From positions 19,582,216 through 19,646,215 of the forward strand of contig CM070725.1 of NCBI GenBank assembly GCA_036346275.1: a DNA stretch of 64,000 nucleotides, given 5' to 3'. Source of the DNA: Otatea glauca. Lineage: Eukaryota > Streptophyta > Magnoliopsida > Poales > Poaceae. Below the pieces are notes generated by a model, which saw only the letters and a list, made by a program, of their open reading frames with translations, was not told the DNA's origin and made no database searches. The translations under genes and the position numbers were made by a program. Numbering within the stretch: position 1 is the stretch's first letter; every line of letters starts with the position of its first letter. Shown one piece after another: positions 21,881-33,903 of this stretch.

Positions 21881-24067
21881 GCATAATGAAGGTGCTATAC
21901 ATCTCTCGTTCCATAGGGACCTAACAAACAAACGTAATCATATCCTAAGTTCTTAACGACTAGACTGCTCAAATAACAAGTACATGTTCCTTTTATTTTA
22001 CAAGGAGGATTTTCATTTGATGCACATCCATCAGTTACATAGGCATCAGTGAACATGTAAATGCAATGTCCTGCATATCTCCAGAGGCAGGATGTGCATT
22101 TCAGATATACAACCTGAACCCACAACACACTCAAGCTGCGAACAATTTATCTCACATCAGTTACCCCGATGGAGCATGAACGTTGCATCCAAACAGGATC
22201 ACAACAGGTTAGAAATGTCGACAATTTTGGACCTGCCCAAATTTTAATTAGATTTACGCCCCCCAAATGCCATGAAGTTTAACCAATGACACCACACACT
22301 ACATGGTCAGTACCTAAGAAGGCAAAGGCTGTTTTAAGTGGTGTTACTCAGACACCCGAATCCAAATTTTTTTGCTTAATCGAACACCTCAAACCCGAGT
22401 CAGATTCCGACACCCATGTCCGTTTCCGAGTAGCATTTCCCGTGTCCAATTTTTTTTGCCAAATCGGACATCCCGAATCCAAATCGGATTCCGACTCCCA
22501 TGTCCAAGTAACACTGGTCTTAAGTGGGTATCAAGTTACCAACAAACATGGAAACACACCACACATCGTATAATTTGTATTCTGACAAGGCTGTATATTT
22601 CGAATGAGTTTTACATAATTCAGCTGATGGAAGAATTCATTTCTGTTGATTGCCTTGTTACAATAAGAGCAGCAGAGATTTTCTTTGCAAAAACAGGCCC
22701 CGTCTGCACGTGATACCCTGGAAAGGATTCAATAACATAGTTTAGAGATGTGCCAAAATGTTTGGGTTGCATGACAGCTTGGAAACTTCCAGGGAAAATA
22801 TTACTGAAGAAATTGGAGCAAAATAAAATAATGAAATTACGAAATTACATGCATTTGTTTTCTAAGCTATTTATAACATTTCAAACACCTCCTCTTCCTC
22901 CAAGTGGGATCGAGGTCGAACTTGAGAAAGGTGCAGAATTTACAGTTTAACATATGTTCTCACATATTCATCTGTAAAATAAAAGTATAGGAACTGACAT
23001 GAGGATATTTAAGGAAACATGTGGGCATTTTAATCAAAAAGCATGACAAGAGAATAGTTAGTTCAACCTGACTCCACTTACAAAAAGTCACCACAAAAAT
23101 AAATAGACACGTCTTACAGGTGAATGATACAACACAAGAATTAGTGGGTGCAGAATAGCTATTTTCATTTTAAATTGAGAAGTTAAAACCATATTCTGAT
23201 GCTCCCTATTATTTAACATCCCTACTTTTGATGATAATTTGCTATCAGCTACCTCTTATGCTAAGATTTTGGAAAAAAATGTACTGGCCAAAACAGGTTT
23301 ACAAATTACAGCAAACAGAAAAAAATTATCAGAATGCATCCTCCAAACCGTATTGTGCAAATACATCCCTTGTTTCAGCCATACAAAATAAAGCACACTA
23401 CTGAAGTAGACTCATAAGCAAAGTAACGGTGGCATGTACAAGTTACATGTCTGTTTATCATACTTATTCATTCGGATCATCAAGGCATAACAAAGATTTC
23501 AGTATATCCTCTCTTTTTTAAGAGACAGTATAGCATTTCACTTGGCACATAACTTAATATCCCAAATATAACTTATCTTATTTATGTTAATGCTTAACTC
23601 GTGTCAGTCCAAGTACAGCATGCCAACTTATTCATTTTCTTCCTCTTGTTTTGCAAAGTTAAATACTACAATTGTTTCAAAGTCACTTCACTTGTTGTCA
23701 GATCAGTGTTTCTTGGTCCTCGGAATTCCTTGTTCTTTCTGGTACTTGCATACGCTAGCCCCAGTGCACCATGCGTAAGCCAAAGCCTGAGGCAGAATAT
23801 TTCACCAATCAAGGGCAGTAGCTAGAAATGCCTACATCTGTTTATACACGGAATTCATTCTCACCCAACAAGACAAATTTCTAAATATCAATATTACACC
23901 CAGACTCAGTCTATCAAGCATTCAAAAACTGACTGAAAAAAGTTCAGCTACTATGCATGTGTTACACAACCTCCATGTACATATACAAGCTTGTGCACTG
24001 CACTAGGCCAACTTATTGAAATGTTCAAGCTTAGGAGTTCCAAATTTATCATGTGCAAGTAAGCATA
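21881..24067. other. Intergenic region, no gene recognised
   Basis: About 2.2 kb of AT-rich DNA with only short frames on both strands. A MITE-like block lies at 22330-22530 (separate entry). I see no splice-framed coding sequence. Confidence 0.5.
22330..22530. repeat. Possible MITE with inverted ends
   Basis: GGTGTTACTCAGACAC near the left and TGTCCAAGTAACACTGG near the right form an imperfect inverted pair. The interior contains two similar halves built on CCGAATCC..ATCGGA and CCCATGTCC. The target duplication is unclear. Confidence 0.35.
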
Positions 24068-24559
24068 GGGTATGTTTGGATCCTCACCCCAACTTGCGCA
24101 GCCGGGCAAGGGGAAGCTAGCGCATACAAGCAAGGGAAGCTATTTGGTTTGCATCCACTCTAAAGACTAAAATCGGAAACACTTATACAGATGTGGATAT
24201 TACTAACTCTACGATGGCCATGACTTGTGAATGCGGAGGTTGGAGCCATCAACGGACATTGGAGTTATGAACAAGGAAGCAATACAATGTGGGGCTGACT
24301 GGAGCTTAACAAAGAGCAGGCACTGCACTTTGTATAACTGGGAAGGATAGCAGCCGGGACGCACAGAGGACGATATGGCGGTGATTTATCACAATTGATT
24401 AAAAAAAACCGTGCAGGAGAGCCAAATTGACTATACCAGCTTGGAAAGCTTTTCGTTCCTGGCAATGTCACTTTCTTCTACAAGGCACTACCAAACATCT
24501 GGCCTCTGGCCTTGCTGAGTGAGGCTACACACAGAGTAGCCAAGGATCCAAACGTCCCC
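24068..24559. mobile_element. MITE with GTTTGGATCC ends, TSD ATA
   Basis: Left end GGGTATGTTTGGATCCT, right end AGGATCCAAACGTCCCC, flanked by ATA at 24065-24067 and 24560-24562. It is 492 bp with no coding capacity. It lies about 0.5 kb upstream of the lipoamide dehydrogenase pseudogene. Confidence 0.65.
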
Positions 24560-24917
24560 ATAATCACAGATCCTACTCTAAGTGCATTCCTGTTTAATCA
24601 TGTGCATACACTGGTAGACATGAATGGCCAATTTAGTTGTCAACACTTCGAACTCATGCAGAGACTCAATGCTCATCTTACTGCAAATGCCTCTGTGAAT
24701 AATTGGCTAACTATTTCAGTTCTTATCTTCCGTCCTTTCTTGATATTTCAACTTTACTTGGATTAGGCTCCCCTCCCAACTGGAAGATTTCCTTACTTAT
24801 ACTAATTCCAGGTCTCATCAACATTCAAGAGTCTCAGTGATACTTTCCCCATTGAACTTCTGCCATAGGCTTGTTTCCTTCTGCATTATCTCTACTACTT
24901 CTAATTAGGAGTTGGTG

Positions 24918-25488
24918 GTGGTAGTCCATTCTCCACCTTAGACACCTCACACATCGGTCTCCCCCCTCCCACTCCACCCCTCGCGAGAGGGAAAACAACA
25001 CCAAGAAGCCGAAGCGAATCGGGGAGGGAGGGAGCGAGAGATGGCGCTGGCGATCTTGGCAAGGCGGCGCGCGGCGGAGGCCATGCTGCGACGGCTGCAC
25101 ACGCCCAGGGCGGCGGTGTCCACATGGAGGGCGCACGCGGCGGTGGGGGAGGAGAGCGACGTCGTCGTGGTGGGCGGGTGGTAGTTCGTTCTCCACCTCG
25201 ACATCTCACACATCGGTCTCCCCCTCCACCCCGCGCGTGCAGCTCCCCCTCATGGCCTGCGATCTCCACCCCTCCCCTCCCACTCCACCCCTCGCGAGAG
25301 GGAAAACAACACCAAGAAGCCGAAGCGAATCAGGGAGGGAGGGAGCGAGAGATGGCGCTGGCGATCTTGGCAACCCAACGCGCGGCGAAGGCCATGCTGC
25401 GGCGGCTGCACACGCCCAGGGCGGCGGTGTCCACATGGAGGGCGTACGCGGTGGTGGGGGAGGAGAGTGACGTCGTCGTGGTGGGCGG
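24918..25488 (+). repeat. Tandem duplication of LPD leader plus exon-1 start
   Basis: The block GGTGGTAGTNCNTTCTCCACC...GGCGCTGGCGATCTTGG...GACGTCGTCGTGGTGGGCGG occurs twice (about 24918-25177 and 25178-25488). The second copy has about 51 extra bases in its leader, so the two ATGs are 311 bases apart (25041 and 25352). The junction lies in GTGGTGGG/GGTGGTAG, suggesting microhomology. The first copy ends in a 47-codon ORF (25041-25184) that stops right after VVVVGG. Confidence 0.85.
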
Positions 25489-28400
25489 CGGGCCCGTGGT
25501 TATGTGGCGGCAATCAAGGTGGCGCTGCTGGGGCTCAAGACCACCTGCATCGAGAAGAGGGGCGCCGTTGGCGGGACCTGCCTCAACGTTGGATGCATCC
25601 CCTCCAAGGTGATGATGGGTGGTGCCCTCCCGTTCCCACTCCCCCCATTGCTGTGCCCTCTCGATTTGATTGTTCCCTTGTGGCATGACAAGATAGATCT
25701 ATGGGGCCTTGTGATTTGGGGTCAATTAGGTGATTCACGGTGGCTAGGTCCTGTTGTTGTAGCTCGTGTTGTTTGGGTGTTTCTTGGTGCGATGCGCGAT
25801 GTTGCGATACATGAACTCTCGTCTTGCAGAGGATAGGCTGATCCAGAGAGTATTCTGGAGTCTGGATTGTGCGGTTAGGGTTTGAGTTGAGCTATTTTTG
25901 GTTCTTTTTTGGCACGATTAGTTTGTGCAAATGTGTGTGCTGCTTATACAAACTGGTATTCCAAATCTAAATAATGGCTGTGTGCAATCTACTGTCATAA
26001 TAAGAGGTCTTCTGCTTTGTTTCCGTTGTGCCGTTGTTCATTGTGGAATGTCATGAAAGACAATTATATGAAGTGTTTTGTAAATTTCTACCACCTCAAA
26101 ATTTGGTTGGTTATCATCTGCTTGGATAATAGGTCTTAAATTTAATAGCACGGCATTGTTGCAAGCATCATTTGGGTAGAGTACTTTTGTTTGATTTACT
26201 AATTTTCATCAGTAGGATCAACATAACGAATTGATATGATGTTGTGTTCAATAAATCAGTACTACCAACAGTGTTATATATATTTGGATTTTATGTGTTG
26301 GAACTTGCCTTTTTGGTAGCATTGGGGATTTCTTTCGGTCCATGGACTATCGGACTGTAGTTTGGTTGAAATGAAGAGTCACCGACTGTCATAATGTTTT
26401 GCACTATAGTAATGGTATTTCCAGTTGGCAATATTAGTTTCTTAACTTACCTTTTTGTAGACTCATTTCCTGACTGCTCTTTGTTATGTTGTGTGACAGT
26501 ACACATGTACCCCGATTGAGTTGCGCTACTTCTAAGCTTTTTAGGTTATTCACAGTCTTGTATCCTGAACCTTTTTTACCACCTATATATGATGCTTAGT
26601 ACTTTAATAATTTTGTATCCACTTGTGAGGGTTTTCATTTGCAATGAAATTAAATGAATCAATTTTTTTTAATCTGGCTAACAATTTAAATACAGCATAA
26701 ATGGTGAAATGAGCAAAGGGCTTTGGTAGTTTTTTTTTTTTTTTTTTGCTCAAGAATACTGTTCCTGTGCTAAAAAGTATCAAATCACATCTCAAAAAAA
26801 AAATTAGATCACTATATCTTTATGTGGGAGCTAAACATCTTACTTCCAAGTCTATTCTTGCTATAGCTCCAATGTATGATTTAGGATTTGTGATTCCCGT
26901 GGATGATTGTACAAGTAGAGACAGATTTCTTTTTTTTTATGGATACAGGCTACACATCTTTATGTTGGACCTAAACACCTTTCTTATAGGACTATCCTTC
27001 CTATAATTCCGACATAAGATTCATGCTGTAGCTGTAGGATTTCCTTGGATAGTTGTCTAATCAGAGGCGTATTTCCTTTTTCTGGGTATAAGATGAACAT
27101 CTTTATCTAAGATCTGAACATCTTGCTGTAGTTCTTTCACGTGCTTTACTGCAGCTAGAGAATTATCTACTTTGGTGATATATGTTTACTGGTGTGCTTC
27201 ATGAGAACACTTTTAACTTCTCTTACATGCTTTCGATATCAATGTCAGGCTCTGTTGCACTCATCTTATATGTACCATGAAGCAAAGAGTTCTTTTGCAC
27301 ACCATGGTGTGAAATTCTCTAATCTGGAAGTGGATCTTCCGGCGATGATGGCTCAGAAAGACAAGGCTGTGGCAGGGCTCATGAAAGGGATAGAAGTTCT
27401 CTTTAAGAAGAACAAAGTGAACTATTTCAAAGGCTTTGGTAAATTAGCTTCCCCTCAGAAGTTTCAGTAGATTTGATTGATGGAGGTAGTATTGTTGTCA
27501 AAGGAAAAAAATCATAATCATTGCGACGGGATTTGATGTAAAGTCGCTTCCTAGAATTACAATTGATGAGAAGAAAATTGTCTCGTCTACTGGTGGTGCC
27601 TTGTGCTTGGCAGAGATTCCGAAGAAAATGGTGGTAATCGGAGCAGGCTACATTGGCCTAGAGATGGGTTCAGTCTAGAACCGCCTTGGTTCAGAGGTCA
27701 CTGTGGTTGAATTTGCCTCAGATATTGTCCCATCGATGGATGGTGAGGTCAGGAAGCAGTTCCAACGCATGTTGGAGAAACAAAAGATGAAGTTCAAGCT
27801 CAAAACTAAGGTAGTTGGTGTTGATACTGCTGGAGATGGTGTAAAGCTAACACTGGAGTATGTAGCAGGAGGTGAGCACTGAGCAGAGCATCCTTGAAGC
27901 TGACATTGTTCTTGTCTCTGTTGGCAGAGTCCCATATACTGCTGGCATTGGGTTGGACACTATAGGCATTGAGACAGACAAGGCTGGCAGGATCCTCGTT
28001 GATAAACGCTTCATGACCAATGTGAAGGGAGTCTATGCAATTGGTGATGCCATCCCTGGGCCCATGCTTGCTCACAAAGCTGAAGAGGACGGTGTAGCGT
28101 GTGTTGAATTCATTGCTGGCAAGGAAGGCCATGTTGACTATGATACGGTGCTTGGTGTGGTCTATACACACCTAGAGGTTGCATCTGTTGGTAAAACAGA
28201 GGAGCAGGTAAAGGCTTCAGGAATTGCCTATCAGGTTGGCAAATTCCCGCTGTTGGCGAACAGTCGGGCAAAGGCTATCGATGATGCTGAGGGGTTCGTG
28301 AAGGTCGTGGCTGAGAAGGAAAGCGACAAGATTCTTGGTGTGCATATCATGGCATCCAATGCTGGAGAAATCGTCCATGAAGCTGTTCTCACCTTGCAGT

Positions 28401-28510
28401 ATGGAGCATCAAGTGAGGATGTTGCTCGTACATGTCATGCGCATCCCACAGTGAGTGAAGCCTTGAAGGAGGCTTGCTTGCAAACCTTCACGAAGGCCAT
28501 CCACATATGA
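25041..28510 (+). pseudogene. LPD: Mitochondrial dihydrolipoyl dehydrogenase (E3), degraded copy
   Basis: E3 is the FAD/NAD flavoprotein that reoxidises lipoamide in mitochondrial 2-oxoacid dehydrogenases and glycine decarboxylase. Exon 1 (second copy, ATG 25352, to 25608) encodes a transit-like MALAILATQRAAKAMLRR, the FAD motif VVVVGGGP and the redox disulfide GGTCLNVGCIPSK. The intron is 25609-27248, and exon 2 runs to TGA 28508-28510. The later part has the NAD motif VVIGAGYIGLEMGS and the C-terminal HAHPTVSEALKEA. Lesions: one-base deletions near 25496, 27455 and 27509; an extra GGT codon near 27595; TAG at 27676-27678 (Trp position); a roughly 7-base insertion near 27875. The frame 27872-28510 is clean. 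A retained intron argues for segmental or tandem duplication rather than retroposition. The neighbouring genes are clean, so read error is an unlikely cause. Confidence 0.88.
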
Positions 28511-28729
28511 TTTTTGTTTTTGTTTTAGTCGTCCATACTGCTTGGCTTAGCAAGTTTCAAAATTTTGTAATAATTTTGGATCCATGGGATAAAAAAGCAT
28601 CTGCTTGTCATTCCGCTTTGTTGGCGAATACTGTTAATAGACACCTTGCCGGTTGCCACAGCCTAAAGCATATGCTACTGAATTTTGTTTCCTTTCTTAG
28701 CTGCTACAGCTGTCCCTAATAGTATCCTA

Positions 28730-29070
28730 AAACTTCATTTCTTGCTGAGGAAACGAAATTCACGCTGAGGGCAATGAAAAGGATTAATACACTGTCCCAG
28801 TGCAAGACCCACTTCATGCGCCTCAAGGGTAAGTACCACCACCCAGCAATGTCGTCGCTCCTGCTCCTGATCGCCACCCAATTGGCTGGCTGGATTAATA
28901 ATATTATTATTTTATTATGTTTTATAAATATATTATTGTAGAAATTAGACCATCTATGTTCAGAATAATGTGTTTTTGTGACAGGAGGGAGTATATATGG
29001 TTTAGGATCCCTCGATAATGTATATCACCCTCTTTTGTAATTCCGTTGCAACGCAAGGGCATGTTACTAG
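28730..29070 (+). mobile_element. Helitron-like 3' terminus with an exon-like stretch
   Basis: CCGTTGCAACGCAAGGGCAT...ACTAG then T at 29071: a short palindrome (CGTTGCAACG) about 17 bases before CTAG, with T following, which is the Helitron 3' signature. The 5' TC end was not found. At 28745-28832 an open stretch (EETKFTLRAMKRINTLSQCK, then THFMRLKG) ends in AAGG-GTAAGT, a consensus splice donor. It may be a captured exon or an exon of an unrecognised gene. Confidence 0.45.
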
Positions 29071-30163
29071 TGTATTTCTAAATTCTAAAAAATGGAAGGC
29101 TGCAAGAGACTCTGATGACAGATCTACTACAACTAAATGGAAAATGTAAAGTTCAAGTCATTTGTATATATCACTACCTGAAGCTGCTTGCTAGTTAGAC
29201 TTAATAGGACAGAAACAAGAAGCCAGATGCAGTTTGAAGATTACTCACTACAAGCACTGGATGGTAGAATACTATCAATGGATTTATCTACATATGGACT
29301 GGCTTAGGACCTTCATTTTAAAAAATAAAACCCATGCAATAAAATAACAGTTTAATGACAGATTGTCAGGCAAGTACCATGTGGGAAGAGCCTGGATGGC
29401 AGGGCTTTAGGGGGAGGGACTTTAGAAGAAAAGGAGACTATTGAGTGGGGAGATTTCTATATTCTTTCTTTGGTTAGTGAAAAGGAAGACAACGCTTTCT
29501 TATTTATCAGAGGTTCCTAACAGATTAGAATTAGAGATAAACCAAATCAAAGAAAAGATAGAATGTAAACAAATGAATTGGCTATTAAGCCAGTACTATA
29601 CATAGTGCTGCTGCTGCCGGTAGGACCGCGTGAACAGTACCGCTCTGCGACAGCACCATGCTTATGACATGAGAATATGGCAATATGCAATAAAATTTTG
29701 TATCTAATTGGCCAGATCAATATGAATATAGTGAAACAATTCAGGCTGCAAAGCAAAGCCCCTGCTTTTTACTATTCACTTTTCAGCATTTGAATCATGA
29801 CATATCTCAAGTAAGAGGTAAACTTAGAATTTTATCACAAGAAAATGTAACAGAAAATTTACACAAGCAAGCTATCACAACAGGACATACAAAATTAGGA
29901 AACGGGGCTGGGTAATAGATGGAAAGACAAGATTTCACCATAAGAGCCAAGGGTTAAGTAAAGGGGAACAAGATAAACTCACCAATCAACATGAGCACCA
30001 TCATAAGAAAGAAGCCCCAACGTTAGGCAAAAGAATGTACCTCAATTTGCAGCAGGATACAATCATGTAGAACCAAGCAAAATACCCCAGACAAACATAA
30101 CACTTCTACTGCCATGCATTTGCGAGCGATCCATTTCCATTTCGCTCTACTAAATGCTGACAA
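29071..30163. other. Intergenic and 3' flank of the FHA gene
   Basis: AT-rich with no supported ORF. The part nearest 30163 is presumably the 3' UTR of the minus-strand gene. Possible polyadenylation-type A/T-rich stretches are present, but none is decisive. Confidence 0.5.
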
Positions 30164-31918
30164 TCATGAGTCGCCAAACAAGTCATCACTGTCATCAGCT
30201 GAATTCGTGTCCACATTCCTGCTAGACTTCTTCCCATCAACAGCTCTGATTTTTTCAGACTGATCATCTGATTTGTATGCCCAAGATGATCCCAATTGTG
30301 CTGGAACAGAATCCCCATAAAGGTCATCGTAAATTCCACCTCTGGTTGTGCTTTTAACTTTGTTAAGCACCTGTTGTAGCTTATCAGTTACCCCACTGGG
30401 GGAGGCACATTCCTTTGGTGAAGTTTGCTCCTTTCCTTTTGGTATGATAGTAAACTGCACAAGAGATTCATACTTGCCAACAAGACTGCCTTCCTTTACA
30501 CCTATTGGGCCTGGTTCAGTTTCAACATCAGCACCATCTGAAGTCCCAACCACCTGAATAAGTTCTCCTCCGACCTGATCTCTAAATGATACTCTTAGCT
30601 TTTTACTTCTCTTCAAGGGCCTTCTAACCATCTGGTTATCATCATTTGCACCAGAGGCATCTCTCGAAGAACGTTTCAAACTAGATGACATGTCAGATTT
30701 ACTAATACCATAGCGATTTAGTATCGTATTGTATGCCACAACAGCATCTTCATCATTGGGGTCCGGAGGAGATGGCAAACTGACATCTGATGGAAAACTA
30801 TGAGTTGGGAAAAAAGCAGCTGTGTTCTTTCGTAGAATATAGGTTCTGGTTGATGCAGCAAAGCGAAGTGACTGTCCAATTTCAAGCTCAACAGGGTTGT
30901 CTTTAGTTAATCTCTCATTTGCAACAAATGTGCCATGAACTGATCCTAAATCAATAACATAGATGCTGAAACACAAAAGGAAGCATGGAGAAGCGTTAGT
31001 GATACACCTAATACACAATATAAAGAAAAGTAGAAACGTTTTCCAATCTAATCTAGCCATTTCTCTGGAAGACAAATTCTGAAAGGGGCATGCCTTAAGG
31101 TTCTACAAAATGATTGAGAGCAAGGAAAAAGTCATTGCAGGGGAACACAGAAACCAGCTATTCACACTGCATTTCAATGCTAGATATATGTGCATCTAAT
31201 GTAAATGGTTGTGCCATTGATAACAAGGTTGGTCGTCATACTTAATAAGATACAGGAACATAGGACACACGCACGTATGGGCACAGTATTTCATCAAAGG
31301 TCGTTGTCTGAGTTCAGAACCTCAAAATCTTTTGCTAGCCCACTTAACATTCAGGTTAAAAATACTGGCTAAAAAAACTTATCACATTGACCATCAAAAA
31401 GATAAACTCATCAGGTAGAATCACAAGTGCATCAAACATTAGTACTCTTAAGTCTCTAACCTTCCATTTTTGTGTGGAATAACGGCAGCGTGCTGGCGTG
31501 ACACAGACTGATGGTCCAATACGAAATCGCAGGCGGGTACCTGCCTCCCAAAAATATGCCTCTTCTTGTCCAGATTGATCCTATCAATGACCTCCCCATC
31601 CTTCAACACCTCAAGATAGTAAACCCCAGGGCGTGGCTCTATCGCCCAGTCAGGCGGCTGCCACGTTGACTGCCCACCGCCGACCTGCGTCCCAACATGC
31701 CCAGGAGCCCCAGCCTCTTGCCCGGGCACCCTTGAACCGGCACTCTGCGGACTCTGACTGGGCCCAAAATGAGAATTCTGTGGCAGTGTCAATGGAGCCG
31801 GCGGTACTTTTGCTGTTCTTGCTGCCACAGGCGCATTCTCAACACTCGAATCAGACTGCACGGAGAACGGCTCCAATGTCTGTGACTTCTTGAAGCGGTC
31901 AAGCCCACCACGGTACAT
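30164..31918 (-). CDS. NIPP1-like FHA-domain protein
   Basis: Two coding exons, 31918-31461 and 30965-30164, joined across a GT..AG intron (30966-31460). They give 419 aa, and the split codon AG|C makes the Ser of HKNGSIYVIDLGS. The start is chosen because MYRGGLDRFKKSQTLEPFSV is the conserved plant N-terminus. The FHA domain spans about residues 98-200: YYLEVLKDG, HIFGRQ, DHQSVSRQHA, GSVHGTFVANERL and SLRFAASTRTYILR. The GR, SxxH and N residues that bind phosphothreonine are present. A KRSKKLRVSF stretch (RVSF at 277-280) fits the RVxF docking motif for protein phosphatase 1. The C-terminus is acidic with YDDLYGDS and DDLFGDS. In the family such proteins act in the nucleus as PP1 regulators linked to pre-mRNA splicing. 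The frame is clean and this gene looks functional. Confidence 0.9.
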
Positions 31919-32014
31919 CTTCCCAAACCTCTCTGATACCCACCACTTCTTGCCTCTACCACTCCAAATCCAGCTGCTGATGAACCTTGGGTCCTGTGGC
32001 GTCGCAGGACCCTT

Positions 32015-32176
32015 CTAAAATTTTGCAAGAATCCCCTACGGATAGGTTACACTAAATCAGTAGCAGCAAACAAATTCGCAACCAAATTGGATGGTGGAAA
32101 CCAAAGAAAGATTAGATTGGTCACCGTCTCACCGCGCAAATTAGGAAAAGTCAAATCATTCGGGCCTACGGCTTAC
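32015..32176 (-). other. Probable 5' UTR intron of the FHA gene
   Basis: On the minus strand a donor CTTG|GTAAGC begins at 32176 and an acceptor ATTTTAG ends at 32015, about 100 bases before the start codon at 31918. No ATG-initiated coding is needed upstream. This is inferred from splice consensus only. Confidence 0.45.
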
Positions 32177-32289
32177 CAAGAAACAAGAACTTCTAGCCCG
32201 GATGCATTAGAAGGAGATCGAGGCCACAAGGCCGGTTGGTATTCCGTTGGCAGAGAGTGCTTCAGTTAAGGTGGTAGAGCAAGAACGGT

Positions 32290-32345
32290 GGGGACTGGCG
32301 GCGGCGGCGGCGGCGGAGGGGTTGGGGATTGGGATTGGGGTTTGC
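32290..32345. repeat. (GGC)n and GGGATT simple repeats
   Basis: GGCGGCGGCGGCGGCGG followed by GGGGATTGGGATTGGGG, in the probable 5' leader of the minus-strand FHA gene. ORFs read through it (poly-Gly, poly-Pro) are artefacts. Confidence 0.8.
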
Positions 32346-32501
32346 TTGGCCTATGCGCTGTGCCCGGTTCGAGCTCCGAAGTGCGAAACCCAGGTCGGAA
32401 GATCAAGAGCACATGGATGCGAAGCTTTGGCTTATTTTCAGCTGGCCCAATTTTTTTTTCATATGCATGGTAGAAAACGTACATAACATTAGTGCTTCTT
32501 A

Positions 32502-32902
32502 GGGTCTATTTAGGGGGCTGTGCTTCAGCTTTGATCCAAAAACTCCCCCAAACAGCATGGCTGCAAAGCAGCTGGGAAGCTAAGTCACAGCAGAAGCATC
32601 CCTAAGAGTCGCACCACCGAGGCTTTTGCTTTTCACCGTGGCTTCGCTTGACCACCTCCTATCTCGCCACTCCGCCTCCCGACCTCCGCCACCGCCTCGC
32701 CACCTCCACGCCACCTCTCCACTGTTCGCGCGTAGCCGCTAGGTTCCCGCCTCCCGCTCGCTTGTCCCCAAAAGCTACAATTGAAGAATCGGTTGCCAAC
32801 CAAGATAACAAGAAAAGCCACAATGCCAACTATAGTCGCTTATGACCTAACAAACCAAAAGCAATTTTTCAAATTTCAAATTACAGCTCCCCAAACAGGC
32901 CC
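32502..32902. mobile_element. MITE upstream of the FHA gene, TSD TTA
   Basis: The ends GGGTCTATTTAGGGGGCTGT and ACAGCTCCCCAAACAGGCCC are inverted repeats, flanked by TTA at 32499-32501 and 32903-32905. It is a 401-bp non-coding Harbinger-type MITE, just beyond the probable promoter of the FHA gene. Confidence 0.8.
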
Positions 32903-32905
32903 TTA

Positions 32906-33903
32906 ATCACGTCATTGATGAGTTAGTTGATAAAATCATTAATAGTTAGTAGGGATTGTAAAGCACGGTCAGACGTGACGCCGTGTTTGAGACCATTGGC
33001 ATTATGGGAAATTATTGTACTTTATTTTCCAACGTGATATTTAGTTGTAGTTTTAGCATTGTACAAATGGGCACATTTTTATGGAAATCACTGTAACCAC
33101 AATAATTGAATAGCAAACTTTGGAGGAGTTATGTATGTGAATGTACCCTGATTATATTAGATGAGTATGGGATAGAAAATATTGGGTAATTTTATGGTTA
33201 ATAAATGAAAATTGCATATGGAATGACTGTACGTAAATTAAGTAGATTTTATTTGCAATTATGGTAGGTATGTGATAGCGGACATTCAAGATTTGTTTAT
33301 GCTCAACAGGGAGGGTGTTGTCAACCATATGGAGTGGATCTATCAAATTATAAACAAAAGGTGATTGGGACCGGGTCTGAAGGAGATGGGAGTATAGGAT
33401 AGGCTAAGCTCCGAAGGTGCATATAGAGCATATTTGATAGGGAGAATATAAGGAATAAGCTTATCATCGAGACGGTAAATTCCACAGTGGTTGGAGGGTC
33501 ATCGAAGTATGTCTAGGACCTTATCAAGATGACAGGTAGCGCATTGTGGGGGTAGTATATATAGATTGTAATGAATTTGAGTGCTGCGCTACACAGTAGA
33601 CCAATAGTGTACGTGTGGTTTGTGGAAAAGAGCAAATCGTCAAGTAGGGGTAAGGTTGGTACGGGTGGCAACATGGAAGTAGAGGGGTTGGATAGCAATG
33701 TCGTAGTTGATCCCTATGTGGGGATGATGAACACCTGATGAAGCGTGCTGAGGATTTTTTAGCCTAACTAAGGCATAGGGCAGTGGTGGGTGGCCCGAGT
33801 TGATTGCCATGAATATTTGGAGGGCTTGATGGAAGCAATGCAATCTCATGACGAGGTGGACGTAGACTCATATAGCAGTGGAGACGAGGGGGCCGAAGAT
33901 GCA
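32906..33903 (+). other. Degenerate sequence, possibly old transposon coding
   Basis: 33280-33900 has long plus-strand frames interrupted by stops (for example GIGQWWVARVDCHEYLEGLM, then EAMQSHDEVDVDSYSSGDEG) running up to the LTR end at 33904. I do not recognise the family. The first 370 bases are AT-rich without features. Confidence 0.3.

Noticed and set aside
24834..25692. Many overlapping ORFs on both strands around the E3 first exon
   Set aside because: They are GC-rich shadows of the duplicated leader and exon 1. None has splice support or domain similarity, while the plus-strand frame has clear E3 motifs.
32247..32486. Poly-Gly / poly-Pro ORFs
   Set aside because: Translation of a GGC simple repeat in the probable 5' leader of the FHA gene.
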